Positions 53,117-62,349 of a stretch of DNA of 64,000 bases are shown here, in pieces. Numbering within the stretch: position 1 is the first letter of the stretch; each line of letters begins with the position of its first letter. The translations under genes were made by a program, and so were the position numbers. Source of the DNA: Mucilaginibacter empetricola (GTDB taxonomy: Bacteria; Bacteroidota; Bacteroidia; Sphingobacteriales; Sphingobacteriaceae). The stretch lies in contig NZ_JANUBZ010000006.1 of the NCBI RefSeq assembly GCF_024808665.1, positions 124,001 through 188,000 of the forward strand. The letters are read 5' to 3'. Below the pieces are notes generated by a model. That model was not told the DNA's origin, made no database searches, and saw only the letters and a program-made list of their open reading frames with translations.

Positions 53117-53728
53117 ATGCATAACGGAAAACCCAGGCGAAAAATTTTATCAGTAGATATGACTGCCATGTGCGATGTGGCATTTATAATTTTGATTTTT
53201 TTTGTTGTCAGTGCCAAGGCTAAAGCCTGGTTGCCTATATCAATTGAAGAACCGGCGGCAAGAAACCGTATATACGACTCTGAAGATAACAATGCCATCA
53301 TATTAGTTTCGACAGACAAAGTGATGTTTGAGATTCCGAAGGAAATACGTAAACAGACTTTGATAACGATGGGGAGCAGGTATCATATTGAATTTACAAG
53401 TGAAGAGCTTTCAAAATTCGAAAAAATAGAAACTATTGGTGTCCCGATCAGTCAACTAAAGGAGTTTATAGATAGTGATTATAATAATTGGAACAACTTT
53501 TTCTTCAAACAGCCGGGTATCCCTGTTAATCCGGGGAATTATGAATTAGCCAATTGGATAGACATCGCCAGTAAAGCTGAGAAAGTGACGAAAGATCATG
53601 ATTTAGATTTTATGTTAGATGCTGACAAAAGAAACCTATATCCGCAAATAGAAAGAATAACCGATATTTTAACGAGCCAACGGATTTTCAAATTCTCGTT
53701 AGTTTATATTACCAAATCAAAAGTATGA
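53117..53728 (+). CDS. ExbD/TolR-family biopolymer transport protein
   Basis: A 203-residue protein with one N-terminal membrane helix containing LSVDMTAMCDVAFIILIFFVV, in which the Asp near residue 22 is the proton-responsive residue of ExbD/TolR. A periplasmic domain follows. Such proteins work with an ExbB/TolQ channel and TonB or TolA; none of these is beside it, so it is an orphan here. Its 3' end overlaps the glycosylase gene by 4 nt. Confidence 0.87.
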   Translation: MHNGKPRRKILSVDMTAMCDVAFIILIFFVVSAKAKAWLPISIEEPAARNRIYDSEDNNAIILVSTDKVMFEIPKEIRKQTLITMGSRYHIEFTSEELSKFEKIETIGVPISQLKEFIDSDYNNWNNFFFKQPGIPVNPGNYELANWIDIASKAEKVTKDHDLDFMLDADKRNLYPQIERITDILTSQRIFKFSLVYITKSKV

Positions 53729-54288
53729 ATTTAAAAGATAGTGACTTAAAACGCTGTGTATGGGCAGGAACGGACGAGCTTTATGTCAACTACCATGATA
53801 GTGAATGGGGCAAAGAGATTCATGACGACAAAATACTTTTTGAGTTTCTGATACTGGAGTCCGCACAGGCGGGCTTAAGCTGGATAACTATTTTGCGTAG
53901 GCGCGAGGGTTACCGGAAGGCTTTTGCGGACTTTGATGTGCACAAGGTGGCTGCCTTTACGGATGATGACGTTGAACGCTTAATGCAGGATGCAGGTATT
54001 ATCCGTAACCGTTTAAAAATATTGGCCGCTATTAATAATGCTAAACTGTTTATCGGTATTCAAAAAGAGTTTGGCTCGTTTGATAAATACCTGTATGGTT
54101 TTATGCCCGATGGTAAGCCTCTTAATAATTTCTCAGGCAGCACGCCGGCAAGTACACCTATATCCGATGCTATTAGCAAGGATATGAAAAAGCGCGGCTT
54201 TAAATTCTTTGGCACCACCATTTGCTATGCCCACATGCAGGCTACCGGCATGGTGAATGATCATTTGCCTGATTGTAGTTTTAAATAA
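53725..54288 (+). CDS. tag: DNA-3-methyladenine glycosylase I
   Basis: A 187-residue base-excision repair enzyme of the HhH superfamily that releases 3-methyladenine. The zinc set of the family is complete: Cys in KRCVWAG, His in NYHDSEWG, and His/Cys in NDHLPDC at the C-terminus. The core LESAQAGLSWITILRRREGYRKAFADFD includes the conserved Glu and Trp of the base pocket. Coupled to the ExbD gene by overlap, an unexpected pairing. Confidence 0.95.
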   Translation: MNLKDSDLKRCVWAGTDELYVNYHDSEWGKEIHDDKILFEFLILESAQAGLSWITILRRREGYRKAFADFDVHKVAAFTDDDVERLMQDAGIIRNRLKILAAINNAKLFIGIQKEFGSFDKYLYGFMPDGKPLNNFSGSTPASTPISDAISKDMKKRGFKFFGTTICYAHMQATGMVNDHLPDCSFK

Positions 54289-54291
54289 TAG

Positions 54292-54407
54292 ACACTAATT
54301 GTGCGAATTTTTTCGAATTACACGAATTTGCCTATATCTTGCGGCAACTATTGCATAGGGCATTTCAATTCGTGAAATTAGTGTTTTATAATTCGTGCAA
54401 TTAGTGT
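54292..54407. repeat. 116-bp inverted repeat of AATTCGTG(A/C)AATTAGTG words
   Basis: ACACTAATTGTGCGAATT (54292-54309) and AATTCGTGCAATTAGTGT (54390-54407) are inverted with two mismatches in 18. An extra copy of AATTCGTGAAATTAGTGT begins at 54367. The tract fills the gap between tag and polA and ends 7 nt before the polA start, so it belongs to the polA leader or promoter region. Confidence 0.7.
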
Positions 54408-54414
54408 AATTCTC

Positions 54415-57225
54415 ATGAAAAAACTATTTCTTCTGGATGGCATGGCCCTAATTTACCGGGCGCATTTTGCTTTGAGTAAAAATCCCCGCTTCACCTCGGG
54501 CGGTTTAAATACTTCGGCTATTATGGGGTTTACCAATACCCTGCTGGAGGTTTTGAAAAAAGAAAGGCCTACCCACATGGCCGTAGTTTTTGATACCGAA
54601 GCACCTACCGATCGCCATATAGAATTTGAAGCTTATAAAGCACATCGTGAGGCTATGCCCGAAGATCTGGCTACCGCCATACCGTATATCTTTAAAATTG
54701 TACTGGGCTTTAATATCCCCTTGATTACTTCTGATGGTTATGAGGCCGACGATATCATCGGCACCCTTGCCAAAAAAGCCGAAGCAAAAGGCTACCAGGT
54801 ATATTGTATGACGCCCGATAAGGATTTTGCACAACTGGTATCCGAAAATATTTTCATCTACAAACCTGCACGCATGGGTAATGATATGGAAATACTGGGT
54901 GTAAAAGAGGTATTGGAGAAATGGGAAATTGAACGCGTTGAGCAGGTGATTGATATTTTAGGACTTTGGGGTGATGCGGTCGACGGTATCCCCGGTATCC
55001 CGGGCATTGGCGAAAAAACAGCCAAAGCTTTGATTAAACAGTATGGATCGGTTGAGGAAATTATCAGTCATAGTCACGAGTTAAAAGGCAAGCAGCGCGA
55101 AAATGTAGAAGCTTTTGCCGAGCAGGGCTTATTGTCAAAAAGGCTGGCTACTATCAACCTGAATTCGCCTGTTGAATTAGATGAAGAGGGATTAGAAATG
55201 TGTGCGCCTAATAAAGATCTGTTGGAGCCTTTATTTGCTGAGCTGGAATTCCGCACGTTAGGTAAGCGCGTTTTTGGTGATGATTTTAGCGTTACCGAAA
55301 CCAGAGCCGTATCTATCCAAACGGATTTGTTTGGCAATCCTGTTGCCGAAGGCAGAACCACTTTGACAGTTGATATAGAGGATATTTACGAAGCACCAAT
55401 ACCTGCCGACATAAAAAATATACATACCGTTCCGCACGAATATCATTTGGCTGATACTGCTGAAAAACGAAAAGCACTAATTGATTTATTATCAAAGCAA
55501 AAAAGCATCTGTTTTGATACTGAAACCACCGGCACGGATGCTAACCTTTGCGAATTGGTGGGCTTATCATTTGCCATAAAAGCGGGCGAAGCGTGGTATG
55601 TTCCTGTTCCGGATAGCCAGCCCGAAGCGCAGGCAATTGCCAATGAATTTAAGGCTGTATTGGAAAATCCTGCCATTGGTAAAACCGGGCAGAATTTGAA
55701 GTTCGATATTTTGATGTTGAAATGGTATGGCATTGAAGTAAAAGGTGACTTGTTTGATACCATGATGGCGCATTACATTATCGACCCTGATACGCGTCAT
55801 AATATGGATATCCTGTCTGAAAATTATCTGAGCTATAAGCCGGTTTCTATAACGGAACTGATTGGCGCCAAAGGTAAAAACCAGGGCAGTATGCGCGATG
55901 TGGAGATAGAGAAGATAAAAGAATACGCTGCCGAAGATGCCGATATCACTCTACAGTTACGAACCATTTTTGAGCCTAAACTAAAAGAAGTTGAAAGCGA
56001 AAAGCTGATTAATGAAGTTGAGCATCCGCTGATTTATGTATTGGCGGATATTGAATATGAAGGTGTAAAAATTGACCATGATACGTTAAAAGAGTTTTCG
56101 AAAGAGCTAGAAACTGATGTAGCTAAGCTGGAGAAAACGGTGTACGAAAAAGCTGGTGTCCGTTTCAATATAGCATCGCCCAAACAACTGGGCGAGGTGC
56201 TTTTTGAAAAGCTGATGCTTGATCCTAAAGCCAAAAAAACCAAAACCGGCCAGTATCAAACCGGCGAAGATGTGTTGCTTTCACTTGCCGCAAAAAGCGA
56301 TATTGTGAGAGATATTCTGGATTACCGCCAGCTGCAAAAACTGAAATCAACTTATGTTGATGCGTTGCCGCAAATGGTAAACCCTAAAACGGGGCGGGTG
56401 CATACCTCCTATAACCAGGCGGTGGCTGCCACGGGGCGTTTAAGTTCAACCAACCCTAACCTGCAAAATATCCCCATCAGAACAGAACGGGGTAGGGAAG
56501 TGCGGAAAGCGTTTATCCCAAGGGATAGCGGTCATACCATTGTTTCTGCGGATTATTCGCAGATTGAACTACGCATTATTGCGGAGATTAGTAAGGATGC
56601 CAATATGATGGAGGCCTTTGTGAAAAATCTCGATATCCACACAGCAACGGCTGCCAACGTTTATGGTATTGCACTGGATGAGGTAACCAGCGAACAACGC
56701 CGCAACGCCAAGGCGGTAAACTTTGGTATTATTTATGGACAGTCGGCTTTTGGTTTATCGCAAAACCTGGGCATTCCGCGTAAGGAAGCTGCTGAAATTA
56801 TTGATAATTATTTTATACAGTTCCCCGGCATTAAAAACTACATGGCCGATACCATGAACTTTGCCCGCGAAAATGGATATGTATGTACACTGATGGGCAG
56901 ACGCAGGTACCTGCGGGATATTAATTCGGCCAATGCGACCGTGCGCGGCTTTGCAGAGCGAAATGCTATTAACGCTCCTATACAGGGGTCAGCTGCAGAC
57001 ATGATCAAAATAGCGATGATCAACATCCATCGCGAATTTAAACGACAAAATTTGGATGCCCGCATGACCATGCAGGTGCATGATGAGTTGGTGTTTGATG
57101 TGCCCCATAATGAAGTGGAAATTGTAAAACCCATCATTATGGAAAATATGAAAAACGCCATTAAAACCGAAGTGCCCATTATGGTGGAGATAGGTACAGG
57201 TTCCAATTGGCTGGAAGCGCATTGA
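54415..57225 (+). CDS. polA: DNA polymerase I
   Basis: A 936-residue enzyme for replication primer removal and repair synthesis. Residues 1-300 form the 5' nuclease (LFLLDGMALIYRAHFAL, SDGYEADDIIGTLA, GIPGIPGIGEKTAKALI). Residues about 345-540 form a 3'-5' proofreading domain with intact Exo I (CFDTETTG), Exo II (QNLKFDILML) and Exo III (YAAEDADITL). The polymerase domain has SADYSQIELRIIAEIS, RRNAKAVNFGIIYGQSAFGL and MQVHDELVFDV. All three activities should work. Preceded by an inverted-repeat tract and followed by another word-repeat tract. Confidence 0.97.
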   Translation: MKKLFLLDGMALIYRAHFALSKNPRFTSGGLNTSAIMGFTNTLLEVLKKERPTHMAVVFDTEAPTDRHIEFEAYKAHREAMPEDLATAIPYIFKIVLGFNIPLITSDGYEADDIIGTLAKKAEAKGYQVYCMTPDKDFAQLVSENIFIYKPARMGNDMEILGVKEVLEKWEIERVEQVIDILGLWGDAVDGIPGIPGIGEKTAKALIKQYGSVEEIISHSHELKGKQRENVEAFAEQGLLSKRLATINLNSPVELDEEGLEMCAPNKDLLEPLFAELEFRTLGKRVFGDDFSVTETRAVSIQTDLFGNPVAEGRTTLTVDIEDIYEAPIPADIKNIHTVPHEYHLADTAEKRKALIDLLSKQKSICFDTETTGTDANLCELVGLSFAIKAGEAWYVPVPDSQPEAQAIANEFKAVLENPAIGKTGQNLKFDILMLKWYGIEVKGDLFDTMMAHYIIDPDTRHNMDILSENYLSYKPVSITELIGAKGKNQGSMRDVEIEKIKEYAAEDADITLQLRTIFEPKLKEVESEKLINEVEHPLIYVLADIEYEGVKIDHDTLKEFSKELETDVAKLEKTVYEKAGVRFNIASPKQLGEVLFEKLMLDPKAKKTKTGQYQTGEDVLLSLAAKSDIVRDILDYRQLQKLKSTYVDALPQMVNPKTGRVHTSYNQAVAATGRLSSTNPNLQNIPIRTERGREVRKAFIPRDSGHTIVSADYSQIELRIIAEISKDANMMEAFVKNLDIHTATAANVYGIALDEVTSEQRRNAKAVNFGIIYGQSAFGLSQNLGIPRKEAAEIIDNYFIQFPGIKNYMADTMNFARENGYVCTLMGRRRYLRDINSANATVRGFAERNAINAPIQGSAADMIKIAMINIHREFKRQNLDARMTMQVHDELVFDVPHNEVEIVKPIIMENMKNAIKTEVPIMVEIGTGSNWLEAH

Positions 57226-57233
57226 TTTTTTGT

Positions 57234-57298
57234 GGATTGGTTGATTGGGTTGAGTGAGTTGATTAGGTTGGATTAGGTTGATTAAGTTGATTGAGTTA
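57234..57298. repeat. Short-period tract (TTGATTRGG words) after polA
   Basis: About nine degenerate copies of TTGATTGGG/TTGATTAGG in one orientation, starting 9 nt after the polA stop codon. Unlike the tracts at 26662, 54292 and 62667 there is no inverted arm. No coding potential on either strand beyond low-complexity frames. Confidence 0.65.
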
Positions 57299-57319
57299 TT
57301 TGGGTGATCAGAAAACCGG

Positions 57320-57352
57320 TTTGTACTTTTTGGGTTGAATAAGTTATATTTG
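57320..57352 (+). promoter_or_regulatory. Promoter of the Uma2-family gene
   Basis: TTTG (57320-57323) and TATATTTG (57345-57352) separated by 21 nt match the Bacteroidota -33/-7 pattern. The start codon is 24 nt downstream. Confidence 0.55.
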
Positions 57353-57376
57353 TAATAGACGGTTTTAGTGTTATAG

Positions 57377-57928
57377 ATGGACAATCAGCATAAATATAAA
57401 AATTTCATATCCGAGATACCTTCAACTGCGGTTGAAGTATACCGCATGCTGCCCGAAGGTACCCGTTGTGAAGTTATTTTCAACGAATTATCTATGTCGC
57501 TATCGCCTACGCCATTGCATCAATTGTTACTTTCCGATTTACATGCATTACTCTATTTCTTTTTAAAAAATGCCAATAGCGGCAAGGTTATACCTGCGCC
57601 CGTAGATGTTTATCTGGAAAACTACGAATCGGTTGTGCAGCCGGACTTGATTGTTTTGCTGAATGAAAATCTACCCCAAATAAAAAAGGACGGAATTTAT
57701 GGTGCTCCCGATTTAGTTTTCGAAATTTTATCCAGCAACAGAGCCTACGATACCCAACGCAAAAGAAGTTTATATGAAAAGGCAGGTGTAAAAGAATACT
57801 TTTTGATAGACCCTGAAAACAAAAAAGTAACCCTGCTTACGCTTAATGCCGCTGGTGTTTACGAACAAACCTACGAAGAGGTTGGTACACTCAACTCCAA
57901 ACTACTATCCTGTAAGCTTACTTTTTAG
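57377..57928 (+). CDS. Uma2-family endonuclease-fold protein
   Basis: A 183-residue protein of the Uma2 (DUF820) family with a PD-(D/E)xK nuclease-like core: VQPDLIVLLNENL, then GAPDLVFEILSSNRAYDTQRKRSLYEKAGVKEYFLIDPENKKV, in which Asp, Glu and Lys are in the expected order. Copies of this family are abundant in some Bacteroidota and Cyanobacteria; the biological role is unproven. Stands alone with its own promoter. Confidence 0.85.
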   Translation: MDNQHKYKNFISEIPSTAVEVYRMLPEGTRCEVIFNELSMSLSPTPLHQLLLSDLHALLYFFLKNANSGKVIPAPVDVYLENYESVVQPDLIVLLNENLPQIKKDGIYGAPDLVFEILSSNRAYDTQRKRSLYEKAGVKEYFLIDPENKKVTLLTLNAAGVYEQTYEEVGTLNSKLLSCKLTF

Positions 57929-58230
57929 CTGTATTTTTTATTTAAGGCCAAGCATGGTTATTGTTGATATCCCCTGCTTATTATCGCAGCCAATTTATAG
58001 CTGAACTGCATATTTGAACATTTTTCAATTGTCATTTCATTAATAAGTGAGACAAAATATTGTCTAAAAATATCAATTTTATAAAAAATGAGATTATTAT
58101 AGCTTATTTTATAAATGAAATGATACTGCGGGTATACAAATAATAAAAATGTTTTTTTAAACAGAATGGGCGCTCTCCCGTTCTATATTTTAGCAATTGT
58201 TTGCTTAAATTGAGCCAATAATAATCCCCA
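57929..58230. other. Gene-free leader region of glgA
   Basis: No coding sequence supported. The only structure seen is a hairpin AGAATGGG-CGCTCT-CCCGTTCT at 58163-58184 (8 bp with one G-T pair), 46 nt before the GlgA start, which may lie in the glgA leader. The rest is AT-rich. No clear terminator for the Uma2 gene. Confidence 0.5.
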
Positions 58231-59655
58231 ATGAGAATATTTCATTTAAGTGCCGAATGTTATCCCGTTGCCAAAGTTGGCGGGCTGGCAGATGTGGTTG
58301 GTGCGCTGCCCAAATATCAAAATTTGGCAGGCTTGCAGGCCGCCGTGGTGATGCCTTATTATAACCGTAAGTTTGTGCAGGAAAACGAATTCGATACCGT
58401 TTTCCAGGCATCAACCTTGTTGGGTAATCGCCGGCTTTATTTTGAAATATTAAAAGAGAAAACGGATAAGCTGGGTTTCGAACTTTACCTGGTTAAAATT
58501 CCTGGTTTAATTGATCGCGAAGAAGTTTATAGCTACCCCGATGAAACTGAGCAATTCATCGCTTTTCAAATAGCTTTTTTAGATTGGATAAACTACTCGC
58601 AACAATCGCCTGATATTATCCACTGCCACGATCACCACTCGGGATTGGTGCCGTTTTTATTACAACACTCTAAATTATACACCCGGCTGGCTAATACGCC
58701 TACCGTTTTTACCATTCATAACGGGCAATATCATGGCGCTTTTGGCTGGGATAAATTAGCTTACCTGCCGGAGATAGATCTTTACAAAACAGGCTTATTG
58801 GATTGGAACGGAGCTATTAACCCTTTGGCCTGTGCGGTAAAATGCTGCTGGAAATATACTACCGTGTCGCCAACTTACCTGCACGAGCTTACCATAAATT
58901 CAAATGGCCTGGAGTATTTGTTCTATTTGGAGCAAGCAAAAGGTTTTGGTATTTTAAATGGTATTGATACAGAGGTGTGGGATCCCAAAACGGACCCGAT
59001 GATCCCCAAAAAGTTTTCTGTTACGCAAATTGCAAAAGGCAAACAGGCCGACAAAGAAATATTATGCACCCGGTTTGATTTCTCGCCCGATAAGCCGCTG
59101 ATCTCTTTTATTGGCCGCCTTGTAGTTGAAAAGGGGGCTGATCTGATTGCATCAGCAATGGAAAGAAGCTTTAATGAGCATGAGGGGAAATTCAACTTTT
59201 TGATATTGGGTGCCGGCGACAAAGAAACCGAAGTTGAGCTACTTGAATTAAAAGCATTTTACCCCGAACAATGTAATGTGTTTATTGGTTATGATGAGGC
59301 TTTGGCACATTTAATTTACGCGGGTTCAGATTTCTTGCTGATGCCATCACGGGTTGAGCCTTGCGGATTAAACCAGTTATACGCCTTACGTTACGGTACT
59401 ATGCCTATGGTTAGAACCACCGGCGGATTAAAAGATACCGTAATTGATTTTGGCGAACCAGGCGGCTATGGCATCCGTTACGACCATGCCACTGTTGAAG
59501 ATATTTGCGAAGCGGTTAGCCGGGCGCTGGTGCTTTATGAAAACAGTAAGCAACTACAATCATTACGCAAAACAATGATGACGCTCGATTTTTCTTGGGA
59601 TCGGTCGGCTAATGAATATATTGACCTATACAAAAGTTTAACTTCAACAATATGA
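58231..59655 (+). CDS. glgA: Glycogen synthase (ADP-glucose type)
   Basis: A 474-residue GT5 enzyme that extends alpha-1,4-glucan from ADP-glucose. The N-terminus has SAECYPVAKVGGLADVVGALP, the Lys-x-Gly-Gly-Leu loop of the family. Acceptor-side HCHDHHSGLVPFLL and TIHNGQYHGAFGW follow. The donor site is LLMPSRVEPCGLNQLYALRYGTMPMVRTTGGLKDTV. Overlaps glgC by 4 nt, forming a two-gene glycogen unit. No branching enzyme gene is adjacent. Confidence 0.95.
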   Translation: MRIFHLSAECYPVAKVGGLADVVGALPKYQNLAGLQAAVVMPYYNRKFVQENEFDTVFQASTLLGNRRLYFEILKEKTDKLGFELYLVKIPGLIDREEVYSYPDETEQFIAFQIAFLDWINYSQQSPDIIHCHDHHSGLVPFLLQHSKLYTRLANTPTVFTIHNGQYHGAFGWDKLAYLPEIDLYKTGLLDWNGAINPLACAVKCCWKYTTVSPTYLHELTINSNGLEYLFYLEQAKGFGILNGIDTEVWDPKTDPMIPKKFSVTQIAKGKQADKEILCTRFDFSPDKPLISFIGRLVVEKGADLIASAMERSFNEHEGKFNFLILGAGDKETEVELLELKAFYPEQCNVFIGYDEALAHLIYAGSDFLLMPSRVEPCGLNQLYALRYGTMPMVRTTGGLKDTVIDFGEPGGYGIRYDHATVEDICEAVSRALVLYENSKQLQSLRKTMMTLDFSWDRSANEYIDLYKSLTSTI

Positions 59656-60914
59656 CCTCAAAAGTAATTTGCATCGTACTTGGCGGCGGCCAGGGTAGCC
59701 GGTTATCTCCGTTAACCGCAACGCGTTCAAAGCCCGCTGTACCCATTGCCGGTAAATACCGGTTGGTGGATATCCCTATTTCAAATTGCCTGCACTCGGG
59801 TATTGACAGGATATACGTGTTAACGCAATTTAATTCGGCGTCATTAAACAAGCACATAAAAAACACCTATCACTTCAGCAGCTTCAGCGAGGCTTTTGTT
59901 GATATATTGGCTGCGGAGCAAACGCCATCAAGCGTGGCCTGGTTTCAGGGTACTGCTGATGCGGTTAGGCAGAGTCTGCACCATTTGGCGGTGCATGAGT
60001 TTGATTATGTCCTGATCCTTTCAGGCGATCAATTATACCAAATGGATTTTGCCGAAATGATTGAGCAGCACATTAAAGCGAATGCTGATATTTCTATTGC
60101 AACCATCCCGGTACATGTAAATGACGTACCCGGCTTCGGTATTTTAAAAACTGACGAAACCAACCTGGTTACGTCGTTTATTGAAAAACCAAAAACCGGC
60201 TTCGAAAAATGGGTTTCAGAAGTTAGTCCGCAAATGGAGGCAGAGGGCAGGGTTTATCTGGCTTCAATGGGTATTTATCTTTTTAACCGTAGGCTTTTGT
60301 ATGATTTGCTGCAAGGTAACGAGCGTACAGATTTTGGTAAAGAAATTATTCCTCAATCTATCGAAAAACATAAGGTTATCAGTTATCAATATGAGGGTTA
60401 CTGGACAGATATCGGTACCATCCCCTCATTCTTTGATGCCAATTTGGGCTTGACAGATGATATTCCGCTGTTTAACCTTTTTGATAAGCACCCTATTTAT
60501 ACCCGTGCCCGCATGCTGCCACCGTCAAAAATGTCGGGCACACATGTAGATAAGGTTATTATTGCTGATGGATGTATTATCAATGCAAGCCGTATTACAC
60601 GGTCTATTATTGGTATACGCTCGCGTGTTGGGTTTGAAACCATTGTTGAGAATTGCTATGTGATGGGTAATGATAATTATCAAACGCTTGAGCAGATTGA
60701 AGAATCGCACCAAAGCCAATCGCCTATAATGGGTATTGGCGACAGATGCCATATCAAAAACGCTATTATCGACAAAAACTCCTTTATTGGTGATGATGTA
60801 AAAATCAATGTCGGCGAGAAACTGGAAAACGGCGATTATGGCTCATACGTTGTGCAGGATGGGATTGTGATTGTGAAAAAACGCGCCGTTATACCAAATG
60901 GAACAATAATTTAG
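59652..60914 (+). CDS. glgC: Glucose-1-phosphate adenylyltransferase
   Basis: A 420-residue enzyme making ADP-glucose from glucose-1-phosphate and ATP. It opens with CIVLGGGQGSRLSPLTATRSKPAVPIAGKYRLVDIPISNCLHSGI, the nucleotide-binding loop. LILSGDQLYQMDF (metal Asp) and SFIEKPKTGFEKW (glucose-1-phosphate site) follow. The C-terminal third is a left-handed beta-helix with an allosteric role. Feeds the overlapping glgA product. A terminator follows 28 nt after the stop. Confidence 0.95.
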   Translation: MTSKVICIVLGGGQGSRLSPLTATRSKPAVPIAGKYRLVDIPISNCLHSGIDRIYVLTQFNSASLNKHIKNTYHFSSFSEAFVDILAAEQTPSSVAWFQGTADAVRQSLHHLAVHEFDYVLILSGDQLYQMDFAEMIEQHIKANADISIATIPVHVNDVPGFGILKTDETNLVTSFIEKPKTGFEKWVSEVSPQMEAEGRVYLASMGIYLFNRRLLYDLLQGNERTDFGKEIIPQSIEKHKVISYQYEGYWTDIGTIPSFFDANLGLTDDIPLFNLFDKHPIYTRARMLPPSKMSGTHVDKVIIADGCIINASRITRSIIGIRSRVGFETIVENCYVMGNDNYQTLEQIEESHQSQSPIMGIGDRCHIKNAIIDKNSFIGDDVKINVGEKLENGDYGSYVVQDGIVIVKKRAVIPNGTII

Positions 60915-60941
60915 TAACCAACTATAAATCTTATACTTACC

Positions 60942-60983
60942 AAAGCCTGTTAACGGAAGCTTTTCCCTTAATGGGCTTTTTTT
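60942..60983 (+). terminator. Terminator of the glgA-glgC unit
   Basis: AAAGCC (60942-60947) pairs with GGCTTT (60974-60979), with inner TTAA/TTAA and GG/CC pairs, followed by a run of T residues. Positioned just after glgC. Confidence 0.7.
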
Positions 60984-61111
60984 GTGTGATTTAATCAGCA
61001 AGTGTTGATGGTTTATTTTAGATAAATAAAATAAATGTTTAAAGAAATCGTTTTGTGTTTGTATTTGTTTTTATTAATCAATAATTAAGTAATACTAAAA
61101 TCTACAAAACC

Positions 61112-61294
61112 ATGAAAAAAATCATCACTATGATTGCGCTTGCTGCAATCTCATTCGGAACTGTTTATGCACATGCGGCAACGACTAACAACAGATCGAC
61201 TTTACAAACCGACACCACTAAAAAGACTAAGAAAAAAACGAAGAGAGATTCAACAAAAAAGAAGGACTCCACAATGGTAAAACAGCAAAAATAG
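61112..61294 (+). CDS. Small secreted Lys/Thr-rich protein
   Basis: A 60-residue protein. Residues 1-22 form a signal peptide ending near AHA. The mature 38 residues are mostly Lys, Thr, Asp and Ser, with TTKKTKKKTKR and DSTKKKDST repeats, so it is highly basic and probably unstructured. Small proteins of this make-up are frequent in Sphingobacteriaceae and uncharacterised. A very strong terminator 10 nt downstream suggests a short monocistronic message. Confidence 0.75.
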   Translation: MKKIITMIALAAISFGTVYAHAATTNNRSTLQTDTTKKTKKKTKRDSTKKKDSTMVKQQK

Positions 61295-61303
61295 TGCTGA
61301 GTT

Positions 61304-61345
61304 AAAACAGAAAGGCCCCGGAATTTTCCAGGGCCTTTCTGTTTT
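61304..61345 (+). terminator. Strong, probably bidirectional terminator
   Basis: AAAACAGAAAGGCCC (61304-61318) and GGGCCTTTCTGTTTT (61331-61345) pair perfectly over 15 bp, with inner GGAA/TTCC pairing across a C-A mismatch. T residues end the plus-strand arm and, read in reverse, the minus-strand arm. Confidence 0.88.
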
Positions 61346-61391
61346 GCTGAAGTTTTAAAACCTTTGGTCTGTGAAGGTGAGATGCCAAAAA

Positions 61392-61539
61392 GCGCCGTAG
61401 GTGCAAAATATAGGTAGAATATTGTTGTAAAGCATTTTTGCGTGCTGTAGGTACGCTACATGCCCGCGTATAGGTTTCGTACCGATGGCACGAACATGGC
61501 TGTTGATTTTTTCTACCAATATTTGACTCCGATGGAGTC
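61392..61539 (-). repeat. Structured dispersed repeat, copy 2 (inverted relative to copy 1)
   Basis: Read on the minus strand it begins GACTCC-ATC-GGAGTC (61539-61525), then AAATATTGGTAGAA. A core containing GGTACGAAACCTATACGCGG, identical to copy 1, follows, then CGTACCTAC, ATATTCTACC and TGCACCTACGGCGC. Compared with copy 1 at 35513-35665 the first hairpin has changed one base on each side while keeping the pair. It lies between convergent genes and ends 6 nt before the UPF0173 stop codon. Confidence 0.8.
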
Positions 61540-61545
61540 TTTATA

Positions 61546-62223
61546 TTAAAGACTCAAACTTTCGCCAACGGCTAACAGTTTAAGATTTAAGCCGGCTTTT
61601 TCAAATTTTTGTTTTACAGCCGCCTGATCAATCTTAATAACCGGGAATGTATCATAGTGCATCCCGATAATGTTTTTACAGTTGATAAATGCTGCCGCTT
61701 TTACTGCGTCATCAGCACCCATGGTATAATTATCGCCAATTGGTAGGATTGCCCAGTCCAGATTTTCATCTGCCAGTAATTTCATATCAAGAGTAAGCGC
61801 GGTATCGCCCGCGTAATAAATTTTCTTATCTCCAATATAAAGTACAAAACCGGCAGGGGTACCACCATAAGCGCCATCGGGCATTGAGCTGGAGTGCAGT
61901 GCATAAACCATTTTAACGCGGCCAAAGTCAAAATCAAAACCACCGCCAATATTCATACCGTGCGTGTTTTCAATTCCTTTAGCGCCCAGCCATCCTGCAA
62001 TTTCGGCAATGCAAATTACTTTGGCGTTGCTGTTTTTCTGGATGGTCTCCAAATCAGCCATGTGATCACCATGCCCGTGCGATAGCAGGATATAATCAGG
62101 TTTTAAACTGTTTACATCAATGTTTTTGGCTAAAGGGTTGGGCGATATAAATGGATCAAATAATAGCTTTTTACCACCTGTTTCTAATTCAAAAGAGGCG
62201 TGTCCATAAAAGGTTGCTTTCAT
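61546..62223 (-). CDS. Metal-dependent hydrolase, UPF0173 (metallo-beta-lactamase fold)
   Basis: A 225-residue cytoplasmic protein with the MBL-fold signature YILLSHGHGDHMADL (HxHxDH), an early GHASFELETGGKKLLFDPF strand pair, YYAGDTALTLDMKLL with the metal Asp, and a final His in IGMHYDTFPVIK. This is the UPF0173 group, whose substrate is not established. Monocistronic; the dispersed repeat lies directly after its stop. Confidence 0.92.
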   Translation of the reverse strand: MKATFYGHASFELETGGKKLLFDPFISPNPLAKNIDVNSLKPDYILLSHGHGDHMADLETIQKNSNAKVICIAEIAGWLGAKGIENTHGMNIGGGFDFDFGRVKMVYALHSSSMPDGAYGGTPAGFVLYIGDKKIYYAGDTALTLDMKLLADENLDWAILPIGDNYTMGADDAVKAAAFINCKNIIGMHYDTFPVIKIDQAAVKQKFEKAGLNLKLLAVGESLSL

Positions 62224-62349
62224 AAAATAATGTTTAAAATGAGGTCAGTTTCAATTATAAAAATAAACGCAGCAAATATCGAAATAATAAATGTTTAAAC
62301 TTTTATTAATCAGCATTAGATGCCGGTGTAATCGAAATTTTACTTCCAA

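Noticed and set aside
54343..54369. GGCAACT in the tag-polA gap, same -35 block as P7
   Set aside because: Sixteen nt downstream is CAAT, not CG-type, and the site is part of the AATTCGTG repeat tract. Not counted as an ECF promoter.
56838..57384. Long minus-strand frames opposite polA
   Set aside because: They are antisense shadows of a clear DNA polymerase I coding frame.
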